Assembly: GCF_000425945.1 (NCBI RefSeq)
Contig: NZ_KE384481.1
Location: 621,997 to 685,996 of the forward strand
From: Candidatus Solirubrobacter pratensis
GTDB taxonomy: Bacteria; Actinomycetota; Thermoleophilia; Solirubrobacterales; Solirubrobacteraceae
Reading direction: 5' to 3'
Length of the DNA: 64,000 bases
Positions 16,535 through 25,463 of this stretch are shown piece by piece. The notes below the pieces were generated by a model. The model was not told where the DNA came from, did no database searches, and saw only the letters and a program-made list of their open reading frames with translations. The position numbers and the translations under genes are program-made. Numbering within the stretch: the stretch's first letter is position 1; every line of letters begins with the position of its first letter.

Positions 16535-17908
16535 TCAGGCACGCGCGCTGCGGTAGGCGGCGATCGTGCGCTCGCGCTCCTGCGCGTGGTCGACGATCGG
16601 CTCGGGGTAGTCGCGGCCGATGACGCAGCCGGCCGCCTGTTGCTCGTCCGCCGTCAGCTCCCACGGCTCGGCAAGCTTCGCGAGCGGCGCGTCGCGCAGC
16701 TCCGGCACCCAGCGGCGCACGTACTCGCCGTCGGGGTCGTGGCGGCGCTGCTGCAGCACCGGGTTGTACAGCCGCCGCTGCAGCGGCGCGGGATCGACGC
16801 CGACGGACGAGATCCACTGCCAGTTGCCGTTGTTCTGCGCCACGTCGCCGCACAGCAGCAGGCGCATGAAGTGCGCCTCGCCGCGGCGCCAGTCGACGTG
16901 CAGGTCCTTGACGAGGAAGCTCGCCGCGATCAACCGCGCGCGGTTGTGCATCCAGCCGATCGTGCGCAGCTGGCGCATGCCCGCGTCGACGATCGGGAAG
17001 CCGGTACGGCCCTCCGCCCACGCCGCCAGCTCCGCCTCGCCGCCGCTCCACTCGATCGCGTCGAGCTCGCGCTGGTGGGCGTGGCGCGCGTTGCCGGGGT
17101 TGTGCAGCAGCACGTGGGCGTAGAAGTCTCGCCATGCGAGCTGACGGCGGTAGGCCGGCGCGCCGTTCGCCTCGTGCTCGAGCTCACGCGCGCTGAGGCA
17201 GCCGAAATGCAGGTAGGGCGAGAGCATCGACGTCCCGCCGGCGACGCGATCGTGGCGCTGCTCGTAGCGCTCGATGCCGTCGCGCAGCCACGAGTGCATC
17301 CGCCGGCGCGCCTCCTTCTCGCCGGCCGGCGGCGGCTCGGGCAGCTCGCTCGCGACGTGCGGGATCGGTCCGGCGGCGGGCGCGGAGGGCGCCTCGACGG
17401 CGCGCGGGGCGCCGTGCACCTCGCGGCGCTCGAGCCGCTCCCACGCGCGCCAGAACGGCGTGAAGACCGAGAACGGGCGGCCGTCCCTCGTGCGCGGGCG
17501 CCCGACGTCGGCGACGAAGTTGCCCGGCGTGCGCCGCGGCTCGACTCCCGCCTCGCGCAGCGCGGCCTCCACGCGCCGGTCGCGCGCCGTCGCGAACGGC
17601 GACACGTCGGAGGCGAAGTAGACGGCGCTCGCGCCCGTCTCGCGCGCAAGCCGCGCGAGCTCGCGCTCCGGCGGCCCGGAGCGCACGAACAGCTCGCCGC
17701 CGCGCTCGCGCAGCGCGGCGCGCAGATCGCGCAGGCAGTCGAGCATGAAGGCCGCCCGCGAGGGCGACGGGAAGCGGCCGTCGAGCAGGCGGTCGTCGAG
17801 CACGAACACGGGGACGACGCGGTCGTGCGCGGCCAGCGCGCGATGCAGCGGCGGGTGATCGTGGACCCGGAGGTCGCGCCGGAACCAGACGAGCGCGGTG
17901 GCGACCAT
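16535..17908 (-). CDS. phr: deoxyribodipyrimidine photolyase
   Basis: Light-driven repair of pyrimidine dimers, 457 aa. N-terminal antenna-binding Rossmann domain begins ALVWFRRDLRVHDHPPLHRA. The C-terminal FAD domain has TSMLSPYLHFGCLS, LAWRDFYAHVLLHNP, the signature TGFPIVDAGMRQLRTIGWMH with the FAD-contacting Asn/Arg (NRARLIAASFLVKDL), and GDVAQNNGNWQW. The pattern is that of class I CPD photolyase. The ATG at 17908 is chosen over a long upstream extension of Arg/Pro-rich noise. It is divergent from the LON-domain gene. Confidence 0.95.
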   Translation of the reverse strand: MVATALVWFRRDLRVHDHPPLHRALAAHDRVVPVFVLDDRLLDGRFPSPSRAAFMLDCLRDLRAALRERGGELFVRSGPPERELARLARETGASAVYFASDVSPFATARDRRVEAALREAGVEPRRTPGNFVADVGRPRTRDGRPFSVFTPFWRAWERLERREVHGAPRAVEAPSAPAAGPIPHVASELPEPPPAGEKEARRRMHSWLRDGIERYEQRHDRVAGGTSMLSPYLHFGCLSARELEHEANGAPAYRRQLAWRDFYAHVLLHNPGNARHAHQRELDAIEWSGGEAELAAWAEGRTGFPIVDAGMRQLRTIGWMHNRARLIAASFLVKDLHVDWRRGEAHFMRLLLCGDVAQNNGNWQWISSVGVDPAPLQRRLYNPVLQQRRHDPDGEYVRRWVPELRDAPLAKLAEPWELTADEQQAAGCVIGRDYPEPIVDHAQERERTIAAYRSARA

Positions 17909-17949
17909 GCCAGTCCTACGGGCGCGGCTCGCGCGCGGATCTAGACTCC

Positions 17950-18579
17950 GTGACGGTGGCGTTGGTGAAGGACTTCCCGCTGTTCCCGCTCGGCCTCGTC
18001 GCGCTCCCGTCTGAGCTCGTGCCGCTCCACATCTTCGAGGAGCGCTACAAGACGATGATCGCGCGCTGCCTGGAGGAGGAGAGCGAGTTCGGCATCGTCT
18101 GGCTCGCCGACGACGGGCTGCGGCCGATCGGCTGCGCGTGCGAGATCGCCGAGGTGCTCGAGCGCATGCCCGACGGCCGCGTGAACCTCGTCGCGCGCGG
18201 CACGCGCCCGTTCCGGATCGAGGCGCGCCAGGACCAGCTCGCGTATCCGGCCGGGACGGTCGAGTTCCTCGCCGACCGGCCCGAGGACCCCGACGCCGAC
18301 GCGGCCGACGCCGCGCACGCCGCCTACGCCGACCTCGTCGAGCAGGCGACCGACAAGGTGCCCGACGCCGAGGAGGTCGCCGGCATGACCGCCTATGAGA
18401 TGGCGGCGACGGTCGAATTCGGGCTCGAGGCAAAGCAGGGCCTGCTCGACCTGCGCTCCGAGTCGGCGCGGCTGAGGCTCGTCACGCGGCTGTTCCGGGC
18501 CGCGATCAAGCGGCTGGACTTCATCGACCGCGCGCAGGCGCGGGCGCGCTCCAACGGCAAGGTGCACTTCACCGCATGA
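17950..18579 (+). CDS. LON substrate-binding domain protein
   Basis: 209 aa consisting mainly of the N-terminal (PUA-like) LON domain: DFPLFPLGLVALPSELVPLH, IFEERYKTMIARCLEE, FGIVW and CACEIAEV. The AAA+ ATPase and protease parts of Lon are absent, as in the free-standing bacterial family of unknown role. A GTG at 17956 is eight bases after TAGACT and may be the true start. The stop overlaps the next start (ATGA), so the two are coupled. Confidence 0.85.
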   Translation: MTVALVKDFPLFPLGLVALPSELVPLHIFEERYKTMIARCLEEESEFGIVWLADDGLRPIGCACEIAEVLERMPDGRVNLVARGTRPFRIEARQDQLAYPAGTVEFLADRPEDPDADAADAAHAAYADLVEQATDKVPDAEEVAGMTAYEMAATVEFGLEAKQGLLDLRSESARLRLVTRLFRAAIKRLDFIDRAQARARSNGKVHFTA

Positions 18580-19232
18580 GGGTCGCGGCGCTGTATGACA
18601 TCCACGGCAACCTGCCGGCGCTGGACGCCGTGCTCGCCGAGCTGCCTGACGTCGACGCGATCGTCGTCGGCGGCGACGTCGTGCCGGGTCCGCTCGGGCG
18701 CGAGACGCTGGACCGGATCGCCGGGCTGGACGGCGTCCACTACGTCATGGGCAACGGCGACCGCGAGTCGGCGGAGGAGTTCCCGGAGGTCGCCGGGTGG
18801 CCCGCGACGGTGACGCTCGACGTCGACGGGCTCGGCCCGGTGCTCTTCTGCCACGGCTCCCCGCGCAGCGACACCGAGACGATCACCGTGCTGACGGGCG
18901 AGGACCGGCTCGCGCCGATGCTCGAGGGCGTGCAGGAGCGGGTGATCGTCGGCGGGCACACGCACCGCCAGTTCGACCGCACGCTGCTCGGCCGGCGGAT
19001 CGTCAACGCCGGCTCGGTCGGGCTGCCGTACGAGGGCGTCGCGGGCGCGTTCTGGGCGCTGCTGGGACCCGGCGTCGAGCTGCGGCGGACGGCGTACGAC
19101 GTCGAGGCCGCCGTCGAGCGTCTGACCGCCGCCGGCGGTCCCGCCGTCCAGTACCTCGAGGAGAGCCTCGTCAACCCGGCCGACCCCGACGAGGTCGCCC
19201 GGCACTTCGAGGGCCTCACCATCGAAGGCTGA
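18576..19232 (+). CDS. YfcE/MJ0936-type metallophosphoesterase
   Basis: Calcineurin-fold phosphodiesterase of 218 aa. Metal-binding motifs occur in order: YDIHGN, GGDVV, GNGDR, the His in FCHGSPRSD, and GGHTHRQF, all intact. Family members hydrolyse phosphodiesters or nucleotides; the substrate is unknown. It starts within the stop of the LON-domain gene (ATGA), so the two are co-translated. Confidence 0.9.
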   Translation: MRVAALYDIHGNLPALDAVLAELPDVDAIVVGGDVVPGPLGRETLDRIAGLDGVHYVMGNGDRESAEEFPEVAGWPATVTLDVDGLGPVLFCHGSPRSDTETITVLTGEDRLAPMLEGVQERVIVGGHTHRQFDRTLLGRRIVNAGSVGLPYEGVAGAFWALLGPGVELRRTAYDVEAAVERLTAAGGPAVQYLEESLVNPADPDEVARHFEGLTIEG

Positions 19233-19258
19233 CCAGGCTCGCGCGCCGGTCGCGCTGC

Positions 19259-19864
19259 TCAACCGTCGAGGGCGGCGGCCGCGGCGCCCTCGGCGAGCGC
19301 GCGGGCGTCCCTGCCGTCGTCCGTGGTCAGCGAGGGATCGGCGCCGTGGGCGAGCAGCAGGGCGACCATCTCGGCGTCGCCCGCGTGCGCGGCGCCGTGC
19401 AGCGGCGTGAAGCCGCCCCGCTGCGTGACGTTCGGATCGGCGCCGGCCTCCAGCAGCGCGGTCGCGGACTCGCGGTCGTGCGCGGCGACGGCCGAGTGCA
19501 GCGGGCGCACGCGCAGCGGGTTCTCCGCGTCCGCGTTCGGGTCCGCGCCGGCGGCGAGCAGCGCGCGCACGGTCGCGGCGCCGCTGAAGAACGCGGCGAG
19601 GTGCAGCGACGTGAAGCCGTCGGCGCCGCGGGCGTTGACGTCGAGCTTCGCCGGGTCGCCGAGCGCCGCGGCCTCCAGCGGGCCGATGCGCGCGCCCGCC
19701 GCGAGCAGCTCGGCGCGCGCGGCGTCCTGGCGGTGATAGAGCGCGACGAGCACGGCGGAGACGCCGTCCTCCTGCGCCGACGCGAGCTCCGGATCGTCCG
19801 CCAGCAGCGCCCGCAGCGCGTCGACGTCACCGGACCTGACGGCGGCGAAGAGGGCCTCGCTCAT
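19259..19864 (-). CDS. ankyrin-repeat protein
   Basis: 201 aa, about five ankyrin repeats with typical signatures: DGFTSLHLAAFFSGAATVRA, LLAAGADPNADAEN, ALLEAGADPNVTQRGG, FTPLHGAAHAGDAEMVALLL and AHGADPSLTTDDG. No signal peptide or other domain. Ankyrin stacks bind proteins; the partner is unknown. Convergent with the phosphoesterase gene (26 bases apart). Confidence 0.88.
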   Translation of the reverse strand: MSEALFAAVRSGDVDALRALLADDPELASAQEDGVSAVLVALYHRQDAARAELLAAGARIGPLEAAALGDPAKLDVNARGADGFTSLHLAAFFSGAATVRALLAAGADPNADAENPLRVRPLHSAVAAHDRESATALLEAGADPNVTQRGGFTPLHGAAHAGDAEMVALLLAHGADPSLTTDDGRDARALAEGAAAAALDG

Positions 19865-19967
19865 CTCCGGACACGGTAGGTCAGATGCGTCACGAGTGCG
19901 TTGCTCCTGGTCCCGAGCGGCTCGCGCTCGTGGTGTGTGGGCACGAACGGGGTTTCGGTTCTCTACA

Positions 19968-20612
19968 TCAATACTCGTCGTGCTTGCGCCACCATGCGTA
20001 GGGCGGCGACTGCGGCCGCCCGGACGGCGTGTCCTCCCACTCCTCCTGACGGCCGAGCGGGGTCAGGTCGAGGAACGTCCAGACGCTGCCCAGCGCCTCG
20101 ACGCCGCGGCCGGTCGTCTCGTAGGTGAGGAAGACGCGCTCGCCGTCGCGCAGGAAGACCTGGAGCTTGAAGTACTCGGTGGTACCGCAGGCCTGCTGGA
20201 ACGCGGCGCCGTCGGTGTACCACGGGAACGACCACCCCATCCGCTCCTTGTAGGCCGCGAGCTCCGGCTGCGACGCGCGCGAGACGACGGCGAAGGAGAC
20301 GTCGCGGGCGTGGAGGTGGGCGAGCTCGGAGACCTGGTCGGAGAACATCGTGCACCCGCCGCACGGGTCCCCGCCGGGCGGGAACCAGAAGTGATAGACG
20401 ATCAGCTGCGAGCGTCCCTCGAACAGGTCGAGGAATCCGAGCGGCCCGTCGGGGCCCTCGAACTCGAAGTCCGCCGGGAACGCCGTCATCGGTTGGCGCC
20501 GGCGCTCCGAGGCCAGCGCGTCGCGTGCCCGCGTGGCCTCCTTCTCCTTCGCCAGCAGCGCCTCGTGTGACCGCTGCCACTCCTCCGGACCGACGATCGC
20601 CGGAAGCTGCAT
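19968..20612 (-). CDS. DUF899 thioredoxin-fold protein
   Basis: 214 aa of the DUF899 family, distant relatives of thioredoxin. Seen: LPAIVGPEEWQRSHEALLAK at the start, the YHFWFPPGGDPCGGCTMFSD segment with a CxxC pair, then VSRASQPELAAYKERMGWSF and a C-terminus with WWRKHDEY. The biochemical role is unproven; the CxxC suggests redox. The ATG at 20612 has a strong GGGAGGAGG ribosome site, and the open frame beyond it is not used. Divergent from an HxlR regulator 82 bases away that probably controls it. Confidence 0.87.
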   Translation of the reverse strand: MQLPAIVGPEEWQRSHEALLAKEKEATRARDALASERRRQPMTAFPADFEFEGPDGPLGFLDLFEGRSQLIVYHFWFPPGGDPCGGCTMFSDQVSELAHLHARDVSFAVVSRASQPELAAYKERMGWSFPWYTDGAAFQQACGTTEYFKLQVFLRDGERVFLTYETTGRGVEALGSVWTFLDLTPLGRQEEWEDTPSGRPQSPPYAWWRKHDEY

Positions 20613-20661
20613 CACGGGCCTCCTCCCTGGTCGGGTTCCTCGAAGGAACGCACCGTACCAC

Positions 20662-20689
20662 GGATAGTCTCCTGAGGGAACTAAGATCC
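20662..20689. promoter_or_regulatory. imperfect inverted repeat before hxlR-type gene (possible operator)
   Basis: GGATAGT and ACTAAGATCC form an imperfect inverted repeat centred near 20675 in the 82-base gap between the DUF899 gene and the HxlR regulator. TAAGAT (20682-20687) is also a good -10 box seven bases before the regulator's ATG, so bound protein would block its own promoter. The match is imperfect, so this is only a candidate. Confidence 0.35.
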
Positions 20690-20694
20690 CCGTC

Positions 20695-21153
20695 ATGCAA
20701 CGCACGGACTTCGCCCGGATGGAGTGCTCGATCGCCCGCAGCCTCGCGGTCGCGGGGGAGCCGTGGTCGCCGCTCGTGATCCGCGACGTGTTCGTCGGCA
20801 TCAACCGCTTCGACGACATCCAGCGCGACCTCGGGATCTCGCGCAAGGTCCTCGCGGAGCGCCTCGCGCATCTCGTCGAGGCCGGGATGCTCGAGCGCCG
20901 CCCCTACTCCGAGCGCCCGCCGCGCCACGAGTACGCGCTGACCGAGATGGGCTCGGAGTTCGTCGACGTGCTGATGGCGATGGTCCGCTGGGGCGACCGC
21001 TGGACCGCCGGCGAGGCCGGGCCGCCGGTCCTCTACCGCCACCGCGCGTGCGGGCAGATCACGCACGCCGAGCCGCACTGCGCGGCGTGCGGCGAGGTCC
21101 TGCGCTCGACCGACGTGGACGTGCTGCCGGGGCCCGGGCTGACTCAGCCGTGA
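20695..21153 (+). CDS. HxlR family transcription regulator
   Basis: 152 aa winged-helix regulator: ECSIARSLAVAGEPWSPLVI, RDVFVGINRFDDIQRDLGIS, RKVLAERLAHLVEAGMLERR, PRHEYALTEMG. The fold and order match HxlR/YtcD regulators that sense redox or electrophile stress. The C-terminal 50 residues add four cysteines (HRACGQITHAEPHCAACGEV), a possible zinc knuckle or redox switch. No ribosome site; the ATG is seven bases after TAAGAT. Its likely target is the divergent DUF899 gene. Confidence 0.9.
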   Translation: MQRTDFARMECSIARSLAVAGEPWSPLVIRDVFVGINRFDDIQRDLGISRKVLAERLAHLVEAGMLERRPYSERPPRHEYALTEMGSEFVDVLMAMVRWGDRWTAGEAGPPVLYRHRACGQITHAEPHCAACGEVLRSTDVDVLPGPGLTQP

Positions 21154-21379
21154 GGAGCCGGCTACTCGATCGCGATCGATCGTCTCCGCGGAGGTGACCT
21201 ACGAACCTTCGAACAGTTCAAAGGAACGGTCGCGCACCCCTCGCACGGCGTGATCGCGTCGGCCATCACCCACCATTGCGACGAGCGCCGCTTGGTGTGA
21301 CGGCGACCGAACGCGCGCGGCGCGCCTGCGTATTCCCCGCCGGACGGACCGTTCCCCTTGAGGTAGGAGGCCCATCGCC

Positions 21380-22792
21380 GTGCAGGTGCTCACACGCTTT
21401 GCCCGCGGGACCACGGCCGGCGCGGCGATCGCGCTGGCCGGTCTCGCGTTCGCCGGCTCCGCGCGAGCCGACAGCGACCAGTACGTGGTCCACAACCTGG
21501 TCTCGAGCTCGCCGCTCGTGCCCGCCGACCGCTATGACCCGAACCTGGTCAACCCATGGGGGCTCGTCGCGAGCGCCACGTCCCCGTGGTGGCCGGCCCA
21601 CAACGGGACCGGCACGTCGGGGGTCTATCCCGCGACGAACGTGCCCAACCCGCTCGTCGTGAGCGTCCCAGGCGGGCCGACCGGCATCGTCTCCGGCGGC
21701 GTCGCGAACAACTTCCCGATCGCCGGCGGCGTCTCGAGCTTCATCTTCAGCACCGAGGCCGGAACGCTCTACGGCTGGCGCTCCGGCACCGCCGCGCAGC
21801 TCACCGCCACCCGCGCGGGCGCGAGCTACAAGGGCCTCGCGATCGCGACGACCGCCGGCGGCCCGCGGCTGTACGCCACCGACTTCAAGAACGCGCGCGT
21901 CGACGTCTTCGACGGGCAGTGGCAGCCGGTCACGCCGGCCGGCGGCTTCACCGACCCGAGCTTGCCCGCCGGCTACGCGCCGTACGGCATCCAGACGATC
22001 GGCGGCCGCATCTTCGTCACCTACGCCAAGCAGGATCCGGCGGGCGAGGACGAGATCCCCGGCGCCGGACTCGGCTACGTGGACGCGTTCGACACGGCCG
22101 GGACCCTGCTCGCGCACGTCGCCTCGGGCGGCGCGCTGAATGCGCCGTGGGGCGTCGCGCAGGCGCCGGCCGGCTTCGGCGCCTTCTCCGGCGACCTGCT
22201 GGTCGCCAACTTCGGCGACGGCCGCATCAACGCGTTCAAGGAGGGCCCGGCCGGCACGTTCACGCCGCACGGGACGCTGCAGTCGCCGTCCGGCGGTCCG
22301 CTCGCGATCGGCGGCCTGTGGGCGATCCAGTTCGGCGCCGGCAACGCCAACAGCGGGCCGAAGAACGCGCTCTTCTTCACCGCCGGCCCCAACGGGGAGA
22401 CGGCGGGCGCGTTCGGGCGCGTCGACGCGAACCCGCTGGCCGTCGGCGGCACCGTCCCCGCCACGCTCTCCCTGGCGCTCGGCGGCGCGGCGTCGTTCGG
22501 GGCGTTCACGCCTGGCGCCGGGATGGACTACACGGCACAGACGACGGCGACCGTCACGTCGACCGCGGGCGACGCGACGCTGACCTACTCCGATCCCGGC
22601 CACCTCGCCAACGGCGCCTTCTCGCTGCCGCAGCCGCTGGTGGTCGAGCTCTCGAAGAGCGCGTGGACCGCGCCGGTGTCCGACGACACCGTCGGGATCA
22701 CGTTCAAGCAGCGCATCGACGCCACCGACGCGCTGCGCACGGGAACCTACAACAGGACGATCACGTTCACGCTGTCGACGACCAACCCGTAG
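21380..22792 (+). CDS. secreted TIGR03118 propeller protein with C-terminal sandwich domain
   Basis: 470 aa. An N-terminal signal peptide (AGAAIALAGLAFAGSARA) precedes a TIGR03118-type six-bladed beta-propeller with NLVSSSPLVPADRYDPNLVN, NPWGLVAS, GASYKGLAIAT, YATDFKNARVDVFD, and APYGIQTIGGRIFVTYA. The last 110 residues, starting VPATLSLALGGAASFGAFTP and ending TYNRTITFTLST, are a separate beta-sandwich-like module. The same module ends the unrelated protein at 34860-38612. The GTG start has AGGAGG nine bases before it. Function unknown; probably an exported or envelope protein. Confidence 0.85.
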   Translation: MQVLTRFARGTTAGAAIALAGLAFAGSARADSDQYVVHNLVSSSPLVPADRYDPNLVNPWGLVASATSPWWPAHNGTGTSGVYPATNVPNPLVVSVPGGPTGIVSGGVANNFPIAGGVSSFIFSTEAGTLYGWRSGTAAQLTATRAGASYKGLAIATTAGGPRLYATDFKNARVDVFDGQWQPVTPAGGFTDPSLPAGYAPYGIQTIGGRIFVTYAKQDPAGEDEIPGAGLGYVDAFDTAGTLLAHVASGGALNAPWGVAQAPAGFGAFSGDLLVANFGDGRINAFKEGPAGTFTPHGTLQSPSGGPLAIGGLWAIQFGAGNANSGPKNALFFTAGPNGETAGAFGRVDANPLAVGGTVPATLSLALGGAASFGAFTPGAGMDYTAQTTATVTSTAGDATLTYSDPGHLANGAFSLPQPLVVELSKSAWTAPVSDDTVGITFKQRIDATDALRTGTYNRTITFTLSTTNP

Positions 22793-23194
22793 TCAGTCCC
22801 GCCGCAGCCCGCAGACGTCCTCGCTGACGTTCTTGGTGAAGACCTCGAGCTGCGTGAAGGCCGTGGGGAGCGGGCGCGACGTGTCGCTGAACGACACCGT
22901 GCCCGCCTCCATCCGCACCTTGTAGGAGAGCACCGACCCGGGCTTCGGCGGCAGGACGAGGTGCAGCTCGGCCTGCTTGGAGAGGTCGCGCGTGAGCCGG
23001 CGCGCGTCGAGCAGCTCGCCATTGGAGATCGGGTGCTTCTTGCCGTTGCAGGTGACGGTGCCGTCGTCGGAGACGAGCATCGTGAGGCCGGCGTTGCGAT
23101 CGGCCCCGCTGCGGCTGACGACGAACAGGTCGGCGGCAGGCGAGCCGCAGCCGGCGGCGGCGAGCGCGAGCAGGGCGGCGAGCGCGCGCTTCAC
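22793..23194 (-). CDS. small lipoprotein
   Basis: 133 aa. The first 16 residues (MKRALAALLALAAAGC) are a lipoprotein signal with the lipobox Cys in AAAGCGS. The rest is a small mixed domain (LFVVSRSGADRNAGLTMLVS, VTCNGKKHPIS) with no family I recognise. The GTG start overlaps the stop of the DsrE-like gene upstream. Converges directly with the TIGR03118 gene, stop to stop. Confidence 0.72.
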   Translation of the reverse strand: MKRALAALLALAAAGCGSPAADLFVVSRSGADRNAGLTMLVSDDGTVTCNGKKHPISNGELLDARRLTRDLSKQAELHLVLPPKPGSVLSYKVRMEAGTVSFSDTSRPLPTAFTQLEVFTKNVSEDVCGLRRD

Positions 23195-23571
23195 ACGACC
23201 ACCATCTGCGCGTCGCCCGCCTCGCGCAGGAACTGCGGCGTCGAGATCACGCCCGCGAGCCGCTCGTTGACCACCGCCCAGTCGGCGCCGATCGCCTGCA
23301 CGGCGGCGGCGCACGCCCAGATGCTCGGGGCGGCCGCGTCGCGCAGCTGCGCGAGCGTGCGCGCGAACGCCTCGCGCTCGGCCTCGACGACGTGCGTGGT
23401 GGAGAGCGCGCGTCGCTCGAGCTGCGGGTCGAGCAGCGGCGCGAGCGCGCCGAACGTGGCCAGCCCGCGCGCGGGGCGGCCTTCCGACGCGGCGGAGACG
23501 AGCAGCGAGAGCCCGGTGTAGAGGCGCTCGGGCTCGCCCGACTCGAGGATGGCGGCAAGCACGCCCACCAT
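23191..23571 (-). CDS. DsrE/DsrF-like protein
   Basis: 126 aa with a DsrE-like alpha/beta pattern: RLYTGLSLLVSAASEGRPAR, GLATFGALAPLL, APSIWACAAAVQAIGADWAV. A single Cys (WACAA) lies where these proteins often carry a persulfide-carrying residue. Family roles are sulfur relay. It lies between a lipoprotein gene (overlap) and the Na+/H+ antiporter (four bases), with a TusA-like gene 1.6 kb away. The exact role is not provable from sequence. Confidence 0.65.
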   Translation of the reverse strand: MVGVLAAILESGEPERLYTGLSLLVSAASEGRPARGLATFGALAPLLDPQLERRALSTTHVVEAEREAFARTLAQLRDAAAPSIWACAAAVQAIGADWAVVNERLAGVISTPQFLREAGDAQMVVV

Positions 23572-23575
23572 CGTG

Positions 23576-25138
23576 TCAGAGCCGGATCCGGGCGCGGACG
23601 CGGGACTCGTCGAGGTCGAGCTCGCGTTCGATCTCGCGCAGCGTCTCGGCCGGGTAGGCGCGCTCGCGGCGCAGCTCGCGCAGGACGTCGCGCTCGGCTT
23701 CGATCATCTCCACCAGCAGCCGCGCCGCGAGGTAGATGTCAGTCCCGCGGTCGGTCTGCTCGCCGTCGTCCAGGCGCGCCTGGAGCCGCTCGATGCGCGA
23801 CTGGTAGCGGTCGCGCGCGCGGTCGACGACGTGCTCAGGCACGCCGTCCTGCTCCGCCAGCTCCTCCAGCCGCTCCAGCGCCGCATGGTTGAGGCGCAGG
23901 CGCGCCTCGGCTTCGGCGCGGCGCCGCCCGGGGCTCTCCCCCAGACCGAGCCGCCGCAGCAGCGGGGCGAGCGTGAGCCCGGGCACGACGAGCGTGATCA
24001 CGATCGTCGCGTACGCGAGGAAGAGGACGAGGTCGCGGTCGGGGAAGCGCGTGCCGTCGACCACCACGGGGATCGCGAGCGCGGCGGCGAGCGAGACGCC
24101 GCCGCGCATGCCGCTCCAGGCGATCGCGATCCGCTCGGGCGGCGTGGTGTCGGCGTGCGCGATCCACGGTGCGACCGTCATCCACGCCGCGCGCACGCCC
24201 ATCACGACCGCGGTGATCAGCAGCGCCTGGCCGGTCAGCGTCAGCGCGTCGGCGCCCTCGATGCGGTCCAGGATCGACGGGACCTGGACGCCGATGAGCA
24301 GGAACAGCAGGCCGTCGAGCAGGAAGGTGGTCGACTGCCAGAACGCGAGCGTGCGCAGGCGCGTGCCCGGCTCGAGGACGTCGAGCGAGCGCACGCCCGT
24401 GAAGACGCCCGCGGTCACCGTGGCGAGCACGCCGGACGCGCCGATCCGCTCGGCGGGGATGTAGGCGACGAACGGGGTGAGGACCGACAGCGTCACGTCC
24501 AGCGACGGATCGGTGACCGCGGAGCGCAGGCGCGAGAACAGCCAGCCGGCGGCGAGGCCGACGGCGATCCCTCCGGCCGCGGCGGCCACGAACTGCACGC
24601 CGATGCCAGGCGCCGACGCCGAGGCGCCGACCGCCGCGAGCGCGACTTTGTAGGCGGTCAGCCCAGTGCCGTCGTTGACGAGCGACTCGCCCTCGAGGAT
24701 CGTCGGCATCCGGCCGCTCACGCCGAGCCGGTTGAGCACCGCGTTGGCCGACACCGGGTCGGTCGGCCCGAGCACGGCGCCGAGTACGAACGCCGCCGCC
24801 CACGGGATCCCCATGACGGCGTGGGCGACCGCCGCGACGGCGGCGATCGTGACGATCACCAGCCCGGTGGCGAGCCACAGGATCGGCCGCGCGTTGGCCC
24901 GCAGCTCGTACGCGGACGCGGAGACGCCGGCCGAATACAGCAGCGGCGGCAGGAACACGAAGAAGACGAGATCGGGATCGAGCTTGGGCGACGGCAGGCC
25001 GGGGACGAGCCCGATCACCAGCCCGCCGAGCACGAGCGCGACGGGGTAGGGGACCTGCAGGCGCATGGCGAGGCCCGCCAGCACCGCGACGGCGAGGACG
25101 AGGAAGACGAACAGCTCGATCTCGTGCACCGGCATCAT
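23576..25138 (-). CDS. Na+/H+ antiporter, CPA1 (NhaP) family
   Basis: 520 aa. About 12 membrane helices from residue 8 to 405, including GLVIGLVPGLPSPKLDPDLV, FLPPLLYSAG, GAVLGPTDPVSANAVLNRLG with the ion-binding PTDPV motif, and EGESLVNDGTGLTAYKV with the conserved ESLVND. The cytoplasmic C-terminal tail (about 110 aa) is highly charged and probably coiled coil. Exchanges Na+ or K+ for H+ to control pH. The start may be either of two adjacent ATGs (25138, 25135). The TusA-like gene reads away from it. Confidence 0.94.
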   Translation of the reverse strand: MMPVHEIELFVFLVLAVAVLAGLAMRLQVPYPVALVLGGLVIGLVPGLPSPKLDPDLVFFVFLPPLLYSAGVSASAYELRANARPILWLATGLVIVTIAAVAAVAHAVMGIPWAAAFVLGAVLGPTDPVSANAVLNRLGVSGRMPTILEGESLVNDGTGLTAYKVALAAVGASASAPGIGVQFVAAAAGGIAVGLAAGWLFSRLRSAVTDPSLDVTLSVLTPFVAYIPAERIGASGVLATVTAGVFTGVRSLDVLEPGTRLRTLAFWQSTTFLLDGLLFLLIGVQVPSILDRIEGADALTLTGQALLITAVVMGVRAAWMTVAPWIAHADTTPPERIAIAWSGMRGGVSLAAALAIPVVVDGTRFPDRDLVLFLAYATIVITLVVPGLTLAPLLRRLGLGESPGRRRAEAEARLRLNHAALERLEELAEQDGVPEHVVDRARDRYQSRIERLQARLDDGEQTDRGTDIYLAARLLVEMIEAERDVLRELRRERAYPAETLREIERELDLDESRVRARIRL

Positions 25139-25145
25139 CTACCCC

Positions 25146-25385
25146 GTGGCGACGGTGTTGGACCTGCGCGGGCTGCGCTGCCCGCTCGTGCTCGTGAAGG
25201 CGCGGGCGGAGCTGGCGCGGACGGATCCGGGAGCGGCGCTCGTGGTGCTCGCGACCGACCGTGAGGCGCCGATCGATCTCGCGGCGCTGGCGTCCGACGC
25301 CGGACGTCCTTTCAGTGCGGATCGCACCGGCGAGGGGGTGTGGCGATGCACGTTGGACAGCGCCTTTGCCCCGGAGTGCTCGTAG
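25146..25385 (+). CDS. TusA-like sulfur carrier
   Basis: 79 aa. The start GTG at 25146 gives VATVLDLRGLRCPLVLVKAR, matching the TusA/SirA fold with its key Cys in the CPxP-like position (here CPLV, so the second Pro is lost). The end is an ordinary alpha-beta-beta fold. TusA-type proteins pass persulfide sulfur to partners. It begins seven bases from the divergent antiporter start. A DsrE-like gene is nearby, which supports sulfur transfer, though neither is proven. Confidence 0.7.
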   Translation: MATVLDLRGLRCPLVLVKARAELARTDPGAALVVLATDREAPIDLAALASDAGRPFSADRTGEGVWRCTLDSAFAPECS

Positions 25386-25463
25386 GCCGGGTTGCCCTGC
25401 CGGGTTCGGCGGACTTCGCGGTAAGGGAGGCGGGTTGTTCGGCTCGCGCGATGCCTCGCTGCG

